A stretch of DNA of 22,459 nt from Ruminococcus sp. (GTDB taxonomy: Bacteria > Bacillota > Clostridia > Oscillospirales > Acutalibacteraceae): positions 1 through 22,459 of the forward strand of contig JAFVVB010000181.1 in the NCBI GenBank assembly GCA_017502425.1, read 5' to 3'. The notes below the pieces were generated by a model. The model was not told the origin of the DNA and did no database searches. It saw nothing but the letters and a program-made list of their open reading frames with translations. The stretch's first letter is position 1; every line of letters begins with the position of its first letter. Shown piece after piece: positions 7,488-15,273 of this stretch. Both the position numbers and the translations under genes were made by a program.

Positions 7488-8366
7488 ATGTACGAATTAG
7501 TAAAAGTCAGCGAAAAATGCTACTATATCGAAAGTCCGTCCAAGGTCGGTATTTATAAGCAAAACGAAAACGACGTATATCTCATTGACTCGGGCTCAGA
7601 TAAAAATTCTGCTAAAAAAACGCTTAAAATATGCAACGAAAATGGCTTTAATATCAAGGGCATTATAAATACTCACGCTCACGCTGACCACATCGGTGGC
7701 AACGCCTATATAAAGCAAAAAACAGGATGCGACATATTTTGCAGCAGTATCGACAGACCTTTTTTAGAGTTTCCTATTATTAACCCGCTGCACATATACG
7801 GCGGATATATCCCGAAAGAAATGGAGCATAAATTCTTTCTCGCTGAAAAAAGTGTAACTAAGGATATAAGCTCACCCCACTTTCCAAAAGAGCTTAAAAC
7901 CTTTGACATCAGCGGTCATTCGCTAGGTATGATAGCAATAGTCACTGATGATAACATAGCTTTCGTCGGTGATATAGTATCAAGTGAGGATATCATAAAA
8001 AAATACGGTATCACGTATCTTTTAGATATCAAAAAGCATCTTGAATCTTTAGACTTCGTCTATAATATGCACGCTGATAAGTTTATTATGTCACACGTTA
8101 TGACAGTAGACGATATCAAACCGCTTATTAATATCAATCGGGATAAAATATTTGAAATATGCGATTTGATTTTATCGCTTTTAAAAGAACCTTTAACGTT
8201 CGAAGTATTACTGAAAAAGCTGTTTTATCACTATGAACTTAAAATGAGCATAAAACAGCACTCACTCGTAGGCAGTACGGTACGCTCGTACTTAAGCTAC
8301 CTTAAAAACGAGGGTAAAATCGACGCGATAATCGATGACAATATGATATACTGGAAAACCATATAA
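7488..8366 (+). CDS. Metallo-beta-lactamase-fold hydrolase with C-terminal winged-helix-like domain
   Basis: The 292-residue protein carries the dinuclear metal site of the glyoxalase II/MBL superfamily. THAHADHIGG supplies His63, His65, Asp67 and His68. SGHSLG gives His144, FVGDI gives Asp162 and MSHV gives His203. Residues about 215-292 form a separate helical domain (QHSLVGSTVRSYLSYLKNEGK) resembling the winged helix at the C-terminus of LACTB2-like MBL proteins. The start is the ATG at 7488; an ATG at 7484 is in another frame and closes quickly. The ribosome site GGTGAT is weak. It sits 49 bases after the MecA-like gene, with its own candidate promoter and a shared terminator downstream. 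A hydrolytic enzyme is certain in outline; the substrate is unknown. Confidence 0.85.
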   Translation: MYELVKVSEKCYYIESPSKVGIYKQNENDVYLIDSGSDKNSAKKTLKICNENGFNIKGIINTHAHADHIGGNAYIKQKTGCDIFCSSIDRPFLEFPIINPLHIYGGYIPKEMEHKFFLAEKSVTKDISSPHFPKELKTFDISGHSLGMIAIVTDDNIAFVGDIVSSEDIIKKYGITYLLDIKKHLESLDFVYNMHADKFIMSHVMTVDDIKPLININRDKIFEICDLILSLLKEPLTFEVLLKKLFYHYELKMSIKQHSLVGSTVRSYLSYLKNEGKIDAIIDDNMIYWKTI

Positions 8367-8367
8367 C

Positions 8368-8399
8368 AAAAGCCTCCGAAAAAATCGGAGGCTTTTTTC
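8368..8399. terminator. Bidirectional terminator between the MBL gene and the minus-strand Leu-T-box operon
   Basis: A 9-bp perfect stem (8371-8379 with 8385-8393), a five-A loop, TTTTTT on the plus side and AAA on the other. It lies between convergent stops and probably ends both units. Confidence 0.88.
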
Positions 8400-9208
8400 T
8401 ATAATTTGATGTCAAATATTTTTCTGACGTTTTTTGAAAAAATCATTTCGTTTTCTTCTTTTGTCAGTCCGATAGCTAAAAATCTCTCAATCTCTTCGCT
8501 TGGGTCCCACATCGGATAGTCGGTAGCAAAAAGTACGTGCTGTGCACCGTAAGTACGCACGACTTTCTTAGCAGCCTCAGGAGTAATAGCGTAAAGGCTC
8601 GAAGAACAATCAACGTAGAAATTAGGTATTCCTGCGTATTCCTTACACGCATCTTCCCATATCGACCAACCGCCAAAATGAGCACCTATAACAGTAAGAT
8701 TTTTAAACCTTTTTAAAACAGGTAGGAGTCTGTTCGGATTAGAGTAGTCGTATCTGTTGTCACCTGTGTGCATAAGCACAGGGAGATTGAACTCTTCGCA
8801 CAGCTCATAAATCTTTATACATCTTTCGTCATCAATCGCAAATTGCTGAATATCAGGGTGGAGCTTGATGCCTTTGAGTGAAAGCTCTACCAAATGCTCC
8901 ACGTCAGCTCTCTGATTCTCGCTGTCAGGATGGAGTGTGCCAAGACCCGTGAAAAGTCCGTTACTCTCTTTTACACTCATAGCTATAAACTCGTTGATAG
9001 ACTTGACCTGCTTAGGAGTAGTAGCAACCGATTGAACGATAAAGTGATCAATGCCTGCTTTCTTTCCTCGTGCTACTAAATCCTCGGTAGTACCAAGACA
9101 TTTAGAAACTATGTCATAAAAGTTATCAGTACCACCGACCGCTTTAGCTGCGATTTTCTCAGGATAGATATGGCAGTGTGAATCAATAACAGTAAAATCC
9201 TTAACCAT
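8399..9208 (-). CDS. Amidohydrolase-superfamily metal-dependent hydrolase (COG2159-like)
   Basis: The 269-residue TIM-barrel protein has the amidohydrolase metal ligands: HCH at residues 11-13 after strand 1, His147 (LMHTGD), His177 (IGAHFGG) and Asp230 (FATDYPMW), plus KLHP at 115-118. This layout matches the ACMSD/2-amidohydrolase group, which includes decarboxylases as well as hydrolases. Its start codon overlaps the stop of the upstream TIM/ligase fusion by one base (TAATG) and has only a weak ribosome site, so its translation is probably coupled. It is the last gene of the Leu T-box operon. The substrate is unknown. In context it could act on an acyl or dicarboxylate intermediate, but nothing in the sequence decides that. 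Confidence 0.85.
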   Translation of the reverse strand: MVKDFTVIDSHCHIYPEKIAAKAVGGTDNFYDIVSKCLGTTEDLVARGKKAGIDHFIVQSVATTPKQVKSINEFIAMSVKESNGLFTGLGTLHPDSENQRADVEHLVELSLKGIKLHPDIQQFAIDDERCIKIYELCEEFNLPVLMHTGDNRYDYSNPNRLLPVLKRFKNLTVIGAHFGGWSIWEDACKEYAGIPNFYVDCSSSLYAITPEAAKKVVRTYGAQHVLFATDYPMWDPSEEIERFLAIGLTKEENEMIFSKNVRKIFDIKL

Positions 9209-11733
9209 TACGCAGTTTCCACACTTTCTGCTTTTTGCAGACCGAGTTTTTCGACTGCCTGCTCACGCATTTTATACTTCATAATCTTACCTGCGGCGTT
9301 AGTCGGGAACGATGTCACAAAGTCAACGTATCTAGGAACCTTATGACGAGCCATATTAGCTAAGATGTAATCTTTCATCTCCTGCTCAGTCATTGTTTCA
9401 CCCTCTTTTAAGATGATACACGCCATAATTTCTTCACCGTACTGTTCATCAGGAACACCGATAACCTGAACGTCGGAAACCTTCTCATGAGTATAGATAA
9501 ACTCCTCGATTTCCTTAGGATAGATATTCTCACCGCCACGGATAATCATATCCTTAAGACGACCTGTGATACGGTAGTTGCCTTCTTTAGTTTTGCACGC
9601 AAGGTCACCTGTATGGAGCCATCCATCTTTATCAATAGCGGCAGCAGTAGCCTCAGGCATTTTATAGTAACCTTTCATGATGTTGTAACCACGTGCTAAA
9701 AACTCACCCGCAACTTCATAGTCACATTCTTCACCTGTATCAGGGTCAACGATTTTACACTCGATTTCAGGAAGTGCACGACCAACAGTAGTAACTCTGA
9801 CCTCAAGCGGATCATCAGTAGAACTCATAGTACAACCAGGAGAAGCCTCGGTCTGACCATATACGATAGTGATTTCTTTCATATTCATTTTATCTACAAC
9901 GTCCTGCATAACAGAAATAGGACAAGGAGAACCTGCCATAATACCTGTACGCATATAGGAGAAGTCTGTTTTAGTAAAATCCTCGTGCTCAAGCAAAGCG
10001 ATAAACATAGTAGGTACACCGTGGAATGCGGTAATGTGCTCGTTATGAATACACGCAAGAGCAGGCTTAGGTGAAAAATAAGGAAGTGGTAAAAGTGTAC
10101 CGCCGTGTGTCATGGTAGCTGTCATAGCCAATACCATACCGAAACAGTGGAACATAGGAACCTGTACCATCATTCTGTCAGCAGTAGAAAGATCCATTCG
10201 GTCACCGATACATTTACCATCGTTTACAATGTTATAGTGTGTGAGCATTACGCCCTTAGGGAAACCTGTGGTACCTGATGTGTACTGCATATTACATACA
10301 TCGTTTTTATCAACGAGTGCAGCCATACGATGAACCTCAGAAAGCGGAACTTTAGATGCAAATTCAAGCGCCTGATTCCATGTCATACAGCCTTTCTGCT
10401 TAAAGCCTACTGTGATAACGTTACGTAAAAACGGCAAACGCTTTGAGTGCACCTGATCGCCCTCTTTAGTATTATCAAGCTCAGGACAGAGTTTTGCTAC
10501 TATCTCACCGTAGTCAGTGTCTTTTGAACCCTGAGTCATAATGAGGGTATGAGTATCAGATTGTCTGAAAAGATACTCAGCCTCGTGGATTTTATACGCT
10601 GTGTTTACAGTAACTAAAATAGCACCGATTTTGGTAGTCGCCCAGAAAGCGATGTACCACTGTGGAACGTTAGATGCCCACACCGCTACTTTAGTACCAG
10701 CTTTTACACCCATAGCTATGAGAGCTCTCGCAAATGTATCAACGTCATCTCTGAACTCTGAGTATGTTCTGGTATAATCAAGTGTAGTATATTTAAACGC
10801 ATACTGGTCAGGGAATTCCTCAACCATTCTATCAAGTACGTCAGCAAAAGTAGCATCAATCAGTAGGTCTTTTTTCCATACGTACTTACCTGTGTGTCTT
10901 TTATTTGAGTAAAGTGTGCTCTTATTTTTAGAAGTGTCATCAAACTGCTTCATAAACTCTTTGAACTGGGAGAAAATAATCTCCATATCATCGAGCTCTT
11001 CGCACCAGCTAGGGTCCCAGATAAGGGAGATATAGCCGTCATAGTTAACTGAGCTGAGCGCAAGCATCATTTCTTTTATCGGAAGCTCACCCTCACCAGC
11101 TAAGCAATACTCAAGCTCACCGTCTACCTTTTTAGCATCTGAAAAATGAACGTGTTTTACATATGCACCTAAGTTTTTGATAACCTGACTCGGTGTTTCT
11201 CCGCATGTAAAGTATGCATGAGATAAATGCCAAAGTGCCGCAACGTTATCACTCGCAAAGCTATCGAGTACCGAACACAAATCTTCAGTAGAAGCGAAAA
11301 GCTCGGCTGTTTCAATCAGCAGAATAACGTTGCTTTCAGTAGCTTTGCTAAGAACTTTTTCGATGAGGCTTTTAACCTGATTTATCGCCTTTTCTTTATC
11401 GTCTGAGTTGTGCGCACGCATTCTGATGTGTGGAATTTTCAGGTTTTTCGCGATTTCAATACAGCTGTTGATTTCCTTTAAAGTTTCCTCTTCGCAGCTT
11501 TCGTCAGCAATATCGTTTACTACGTCGATACATGGAATCTCGAGTTTTTTCTCGAACAGTCTACGCAATGTAGCTGCTGCGGTGTAATCGTGAAACGCAC
11601 CGTCTTTCTCAGTAAACAGACGGTTGTTGATATTATGAAGCTCTATACCCTTAAAGCCGATATAATTAGCCGCCTCACAAAAATCTTCAAACTGGCTGTT
11701 ATGCCAGCCTTTAGTAGAAAATGACAGTTTCAT
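9208..11733 (-). CDS. Fusion: xylose-isomerase-like TIM barrel + AMP-forming acyl-CoA synthetase
   Basis: One uninterrupted 841-residue frame. Residues 1-265 are a sugar phosphate isomerase/epimerase-like (AP endonuclease 2 family) TIM barrel. It keeps candidate metal ligands Glu141 (IETAE), His169/His172 (WHLSHA), His196 (HVHFSDA) and Glu214 (GEGEL). After a short polar linker (266-284), residues 285-841 are a complete acyl-CoA synthetase: P-loop YTSGTTGFPKG (484-494), YGQTEASP (625-632), GWLHTGD (704-710), GRLKDMIIRGGENIYP (724-739) and catalytic Lys816 in NAAGKIMKY. No internal methionine or ribosome site near the junction suggests two proteins. AGGAGG eight bases upstream lies inside the last codons of the LeuA-like gene, so translation is coupled. 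The ligase likely activates a short or branched acid. The barrel's role is unknown. Confidence 0.9.
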   Translation of the reverse strand: MKLSFSTKGWHNSQFEDFCEAANYIGFKGIELHNINNRLFTEKDGAFHDYTAAATLRRLFEKKLEIPCIDVVNDIADESCEEETLKEINSCIEIAKNLKIPHIRMRAHNSDDKEKAINQVKSLIEKVLSKATESNVILLIETAELFASTEDLCSVLDSFASDNVAALWHLSHAYFTCGETPSQVIKNLGAYVKHVHFSDAKKVDGELEYCLAGEGELPIKEMMLALSSVNYDGYISLIWDPSWCEELDDMEIIFSQFKEFMKQFDDTSKNKSTLYSNKRHTGKYVWKKDLLIDATFADVLDRMVEEFPDQYAFKYTTLDYTRTYSEFRDDVDTFARALIAMGVKAGTKVAVWASNVPQWYIAFWATTKIGAILVTVNTAYKIHEAEYLFRQSDTHTLIMTQGSKDTDYGEIVAKLCPELDNTKEGDQVHSKRLPFLRNVITVGFKQKGCMTWNQALEFASKVPLSEVHRMAALVDKNDVCNMQYTSGTTGFPKGVMLTHYNIVNDGKCIGDRMDLSTADRMMVQVPMFHCFGMVLAMTATMTHGGTLLPLPYFSPKPALACIHNEHITAFHGVPTMFIALLEHEDFTKTDFSYMRTGIMAGSPCPISVMQDVVDKMNMKEITIVYGQTEASPGCTMSSTDDPLEVRVTTVGRALPEIECKIVDPDTGEECDYEVAGEFLARGYNIMKGYYKMPEATAAAIDKDGWLHTGDLACKTKEGNYRITGRLKDMIIRGGENIYPKEIEEFIYTHEKVSDVQVIGVPDEQYGEEIMACIILKEGETMTEQEMKDYILANMARHKVPRYVDFVTSFPTNAAGKIMKYKMREQAVEKLGLQKAESVETA

Positions 11734-11736
11734 TCA

Positions 11737-13116
11737 TTACACCTCCTCGTAAACGATTTTATTAACAGCGTTTAAGTACGCTTTGATACTGGCACCGATG
11801 ATGTCAGTAGAAATACCATTACCCGAATAAAGCTTTGAACCATTTCTGAGTTTAACGAGTGCTGAACCCATAGCCTCTTTACCCTGAGTAACTGACTGAA
11901 TCTGAAAATCATCGAGTTCGTAATGATGACCTACTATCTGGTCAATAGCTAGGAAAGCCGCATCGACAGGACCGTCGCCGATACTGATACCTGACAACTG
12001 CTGACCCTCTTTCTCAAGTGTAATCTGAGCACTGGAGTTAATAATATTACCGTTATTGATAATATATGAAACAAGCTTGTATGTAGAAGGTACAGAAAGA
12101 GCAACGGATGCAATAATTGCATCGAGTTCCTTAGCACCGACGTTTTTCTTCTCTGCTACTCTCAAAAACTCCTCGTATACTTTGTTCTGGTCTTCTTCAG
12201 AAAGGTCATATCCGAGCATATTGACAGCAACACATACATCTTCGATACTGTCTTTAGCGTCTAAGTGGATAGAATTTTCATCAGTACTGGAAACGGTAAC
12301 AGTGCTGTTCTCGTTATTAGCGTTTTCAGAGATGCGGTTAATCTGCTTTATGATCCTATGCATTTCAGTATAACGGATATTAGTACCAAAATCATATGAA
12401 TCGCCACAGTTTTTAGCCATAGTAGCAAACTGTTCAAGTGGTACGCAATCACCGTCAACCGCTGTTTTCACGATATCTACACCCTGTCTTACTGATAATA
12501 TAGCCTGCGCTGAAGCTAAACCATTTTTATTATCGCATTTAACACCCATAGGAACCTGAGCTTTTTTACTGATTTTCTTAGCAAAATCAGCGAAATCATC
12601 AGGAAGCATAGAAGAAGCTGAATCACACACGGATACAGTTGTAGCGCCTGCTTCAACCGCAGCTTTCACTGCGTCTTTGAGAAAATCTTTTTCTGCTCTG
12701 GTCGCGTCTACGGCACAGAACTCAACGTTATCGCACCCTTCTTTCGCGGTGCTCACGCATTTTTTGATATACTCAAGCATTTTAGGGGCTTTTTTGTGGA
12801 GATTGTATTCCATCAAAGCCGGAGAAACAGGAAGCTCAATACGGATACAAGGATTAGCGGTTTTAGAAAGTGCGTTCTTAGCCATTTCGATGCTCTTAAT
12901 AGTAGAACCAGCAGCAACAGACACTACACTCTTCTTAACAAATGACGCTACTGTACGTACAAATAATGTATCAGTTTTCTCGTTAGTAATTTCAGGTAGT
13001 TCAATAACATCTACGCATAGTCGCTCCAACTGACGAGCAATTTCCAGCTTTTCTTTAAAGCTGAAGTGGCTGTTTTCTTTACATAATGTTGTGTCAGCAA
13101 TTCTTACGTGTTTCAT
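11737..13116 (-). CDS. LeuA-like DRE-TIM protein lacking catalytic metal ligands, with leucine-binding domain
   Basis: A 459-residue isopropylmalate/homocitrate synthase homologue. The barrel (1-260) keeps DTTL (8-11), VEFCAVDATR (131-140) and CDS (164-166). The usual Arg-Asp after DTTL is Cys12-Lys13. The HxH metal motif is Lys193-Cys-Asp195 (KCDNKNGLA in place of HCHNDLGLA). The GERAGN segment is replaced near 222-226. All the metal ligands known from E. coli LeuA (Asp14, His202, His204, Asn238) therefore appear lost. The C-terminal LeuA regulatory domain (about 358-455) is well preserved, including GISIGDGPVDAAFLAID. It follows a T-box with a Leu specifier and has ribosome site AAAGGTAGA. 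It is probably not a functional isopropylmalate synthase; a leucine-sensing regulatory subunit or a new activity are alternatives. Confidence 0.85.
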   Translation of the reverse strand: MKHVRIADTTLCKENSHFSFKEKLEIARQLERLCVDVIELPEITNEKTDTLFVRTVASFVKKSVVSVAAGSTIKSIEMAKNALSKTANPCIRIELPVSPALMEYNLHKKAPKMLEYIKKCVSTAKEGCDNVEFCAVDATRAEKDFLKDAVKAAVEAGATTVSVCDSASSMLPDDFADFAKKISKKAQVPMGVKCDNKNGLASAQAILSVRQGVDIVKTAVDGDCVPLEQFATMAKNCGDSYDFGTNIRYTEMHRIIKQINRISENANNENSTVTVSSTDENSIHLDAKDSIEDVCVAVNMLGYDLSEEDQNKVYEEFLRVAEKKNVGAKELDAIIASVALSVPSTYKLVSYIINNGNIINSSAQITLEKEGQQLSGISIGDGPVDAAFLAIDQIVGHHYELDDFQIQSVTQGKEAMGSALVKLRNGSKLYSGNGISTDIIGASIKAYLNAVNKIVYEEV

Positions 13117-13146
13117 AGTAATCTACCTTTCTTTCTGAAAATAAGA

Positions 13147-13181
13147 AAATAAAAAGTCCCTAAGGCGTAAGCCTCAGGGAC
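13147..13181 (-). terminator. T-box (Leu) regulated terminator
   Basis: GTCCCTGAGGC pairs with GCCTTAGGGAC around a TTAC loop, followed by TTTTTATTTT on the minus strand. It is the off-state of the T-box, competing with the antiterminator. Confidence 0.9.
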
Positions 13182-13409
13182 GAAAATATCGCGGTACCAC
13201 CCTGTTTACCGAAAAACCGGTCAACTCAGTAGGCTCTAACAAGCCTTTTGCCATGATAACGGGGCACGCCGTAACCACCTAGTAAAATTCAGCAGTTCTG
13301 CTCCAAAATGAGACTTTTTCATCCGTTTCTACCGACTCGCACCAACCGTCAGCTCTCTGAAAAAAACTATGGATAAAAAATAATTTCTTCATCGCATTTA
13401 AAAAAGATT
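13147..13409 (-). ncRNA. T-box riboswitch, probable Leu (CUC) specifier
   Basis: Read on the minus strand, the leader has a stem I apical hairpin (13331-13353: GCUGAC, GGUUGGUG-type loop, GUCGGU). A specifier loop follows whose codon position reads CUC (13310-13312) followed by A, just before UUUUGGAGC. Next are the invariant AGGGTGGTACCGCG (13190-13203) and a terminator (13156-13181, 11-bp stem with one wobble) with a T-rich tail. The antiterminator can form from CAGGG before the T-box and CCCUG in the terminator arm. UGGU fits an A73 tRNA, as for tRNA-Leu. Uncharged tRNA-Leu should allow read-through into the LeuA-like operon. The T-box class is certain; the specifier call is by hand alignment. 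Confidence 0.92.
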
Positions 13410-13415
13410 GTTACT

Positions 13416-13444
13416 AATATATCATACAGTTTTTGAGATGTCAA
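13416..13444 (-). promoter_or_regulatory. Promoter of the Leu T-box operon, with palindromic element over the -35
   Basis: A perfect TTGACA (13439-13444), a 17-base spacer and TATATT (13416-13421). The -35 lies inside the 14-base element TGTTGACATCTCAA (13433-13446), which contains TTGA-N4-TCAA. The identical element occurs at the other T-box promoter (20612-20625). Confidence 0.85.
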
Positions 13445-13567
13445 CAAATTTACGTTAATTTTTTCACTTTGACGATTTAAAGTATAATGTAGCTTTGTCC
13501 TTATGTAAAAAATGACAACTGATACATAAAATATGTGTTTGATCGCTTTCGTTTCTCTCACAACACA

Positions 13568-13602
13568 TAAAAAAATAAACCTCCCTGAAAACAGAGAGGT
13601 TT
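13568..13602 (-). terminator. Terminator of the oxidoreductase/ilvE operon
   Basis: An 11-bp stem (13592-13602 with 13577-13587, one G-T wobble), a four-base loop and ATTTTTTT on the minus strand, 43 bases after the ilvE stop. It separates this operon from the Leu T-box promoter. Confidence 0.9.
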
Positions 13603-13644
13603 AAATCTTTATTCATTTACAAAACCTTTATGTATAAGCGGATC

Positions 13645-14706
13645 TTACAGCTTGACAACCCAGTTAAAGCTGTCTTCAACCTTGCCCCACTGAATACCTG
13701 TTAAAGTATCGTAGAGGTGCTGAGTAACTTCACCGATTTCACCGTTGTTGACAGTATACTTAACGCCTTTATAACAAAGCTCACCGATAGGTGAAATAAC
13801 AGCAGCAGTACCGCAACCCCAAGCTTCCTCGAGTTTACCGCACTTCATAGCTTCTTCGAGCTCATCGATAGAAATTAATCTCTCAGAAACGTTGTAGCCT
13901 TCTTTACGAAGCACTTCTAAACAGCTCATACGAGTGATACCAGGAAGTATTGAACCTGAAAGCATAGGAGTAACGATTTCTCCGTCGATTTTGAACATAA
14001 CGTTCATAGCACCAACTTCTTCGATGTACTTTCTCTCTACATCGTCAAGCCATAATACCTGTGAGTAGCCTTTCTGCTCAGCTCTCTCACCAGCACGGTT
14101 AGATGCAGCATAGTTACCGCCACATTTAGCGTAACCTGTACCGCCTCTTACAGCTCTTACGTCTTCGTCTTCAATCATAATCTTAACAGGGTTGATACCC
14201 TCAGCGTAGTAAGAACCAACCGGTGAAGCGATGATGATGAAAGTAGCATTAGATACTGCGTGTACACCTAAGCTCTCATCGTTACCGTATAAAAACGGAC
14301 GAAGATAGAGTGATGTGCCCTCTGAATGAGGTGTCCAGTCCTGCTCAACTTCTACGAACTTGAGTAAAGCCTCAAGCGCATCATTTTCATCAAGCTGTGG
14401 TAAGCAAAGACGCTCAGCAGAGCGATTCATTCTTCTGATATTCTCGATAGGTCTGAAAAGCTGAACTTTTTTATCAGCTGTGCGATATGCTTTTAAACCC
14501 TCGAAGATTTCTGAAGCATAGTGGAGTACAGTAGAAGCAGGGTGAATAGAAAGGTTCTCGAAAGGAACGATTCTTGCGTTAGTCCAGCCTGTTTCTTTAT
14601 TATAGTCCATCATGAACATATGGTCAGTGAAAATTTTACCGAAACCTAAAGCTGACTCATCAGGTTTAGCTTTAGGAGCAGTTGTTTTTGTGATAGTGAT
14701 ATTCAA
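13645..14706 (-). CDS. ilvE: Branched-chain amino acid aminotransferase (class IV PLP)
   Basis: The 353-residue protein interconverts 2-oxoisovalerate, 2-oxoisocaproate and 3-methyl-2-oxovalerate with Val, Leu and Ile, using glutamate. Type II BCAT signatures are present: ASEIFEGLKAYR (64-75), PLP-lysine Lys194 in GTGYAKCGGNYAASN, EEVGAMNVMF (229-238) and SGSILPGITR. The length matches the roughly 350-residue family norm. The start is a TTG at 14706, with AGAAGGTG six to seven bases upstream; no ATG fits. It is the last gene of the operon, 33 bases after the oxidoreductase gamma subunit, and is followed by a strong terminator. Its placement directly after a 2-oxoacid:ferredoxin oxidoreductase suggests it aminates that enzyme's 2-oxoacid product. 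Confidence 0.95.
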   Translation of the reverse strand: MNITITKTTAPKAKPDESALGFGKIFTDHMFMMDYNKETGWTNARIVPFENLSIHPASTVLHYASEIFEGLKAYRTADKKVQLFRPIENIRRMNRSAERLCLPQLDENDALEALLKFVEVEQDWTPHSEGTSLYLRPFLYGNDESLGVHAVSNATFIIIASPVGSYYAEGINPVKIMIEDEDVRAVRGGTGYAKCGGNYAASNRAGERAEQKGYSQVLWLDDVERKYIEEVGAMNVMFKIDGEIVTPMLSGSILPGITRMSCLEVLRKEGYNVSERLISIDELEEAMKCGKLEEAWGCGTAAVISPIGELCYKGVKYTVNNGEIGEVTQHLYDTLTGIQWGKVEDSFNWVVKL

Positions 14707-14739
14707 TTAAAACACCTTCTTAAATAATTTGTGTTTACT

Positions 14740-15273
14740 TTAGTTATTAGCGCCGAGCTCTAATGCTTTTACGTTGAGCTCTTTCATATCTGCACGTTTA
14801 GCAGAAATAACTTTAGCTAAACCGTTTTCGATACCCTCGTTTGAATAGTCGCCGATTTCTTTGAGCATCTTACCCATAACGATCATATTAGCAAGTGATG
14901 GGATACCGTTATCTGATGCGAGCTGAGTAGCAGGAATATAGAAAACGTTAACATCATCACGCTCTACTTTACGCTCAATGAGTGTAGAGTCAGCAAAAAT
15001 GAAACCGCCCGGTTTAACGTCCTTTTCAAAACGATCAAGTGAAGGGAGGTTAAGCGCTACTAAAACGTCAGGTTTGGATACGATAGGTGAACCAACCGGC
15101 TCATCTGATACGATAACTGAACATGAAGCAGTACCGCCACGCATCTCAGGACCGTATGATGGAAGCCAACTCACCTGCTTATCTTCAGTAAGTCCCTTAT
15201 ATGCGATGAATTTTCCTGCGAATAATATACCCTGACCACCAAAGCCGGAGAATAAAAACTGTGTACTAGCCAT
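14740..15273 (-). CDS. 2-oxoacid:ferredoxin oxidoreductase, gamma subunit
   Basis: The 177-residue catalytic-domain subunit of the pyruvate/ketoisovalerate oxidoreductase family. The N-terminal GFGGQGI (10-16) and the SYGPEMRGGTA segment are typical of the gamma domain that helps bind coenzyme A. The start overlaps the stop of the beta gene by one base (TAATG) and has an AAGGAGG ribosome site inside the beta coding end, so synthesis is coupled and subunits should be made in equal amounts. With the alpha, beta and ferredoxin-like subunits it forms a four-subunit VOR/KOR-type enzyme that interconverts acyl-CoA plus CO2 with a 2-oxoacid. Confidence 0.94.
   Translation of the reverse strand: MASTQFLFSGFGGQGILFAGKFIAYKGLTEDKQVSWLPSYGPEMRGGTASCSVIVSDEPVGSPIVSKPDVLVALNLPSLDRFEKDVKPGGFIFADSTLIERKVERDDVNVFYIPATQLASDNGIPSLANMIVMGKMLKEIGDYSNEGIENGLAKVISAKRADMKELNVKALELGANN

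Noticed and set aside
12056..12373. Plus-strand open frame of 105 codons inside the LeuA-like gene, and several similar antisense frames in the ligase and oxidoreductase genes
   Set aside because: They are antisense shadows of well-supported genes, rich in Ser/Leu/Ile, with no domains, ribosome sites or promoters.
11737..13116. Calling this gene leuA (2-isopropylmalate synthase)
   Set aside because: Overall homology and the Leu T-box fit, but all known metal ligands and the catalytic arginine are replaced, so the enzymatic name would be misleading.
13147..13409. Transcription attenuator with leader peptide instead of a T-box
   Set aside because: The exact T-box consensus, stem I features and competing antiterminator are present; no leader peptide with Leu codons was seen.
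13483..13488. Plus-strand TATAAT in the same gap
   Set aside because: No -35 at proper spacing (TTGACG is only 8 bases away) and no plus-strand gene follows.
13481..13509. Second minus-strand promoter-like pair TTTACA-N17-TATACT upstream of the Leu T-box
   Set aside because: Possible, but the region is AT-rich and a far better promoter lies 65 bases downstream at the correct distance from stem I; not strong enough to list.
13367..13561. Open frame on the minus strand between ilvE and the T-box
   Set aside because: It overlaps the Leu promoter and the start of the T-box leader, has AT-driven composition and no ribosome site or recognisable domain.
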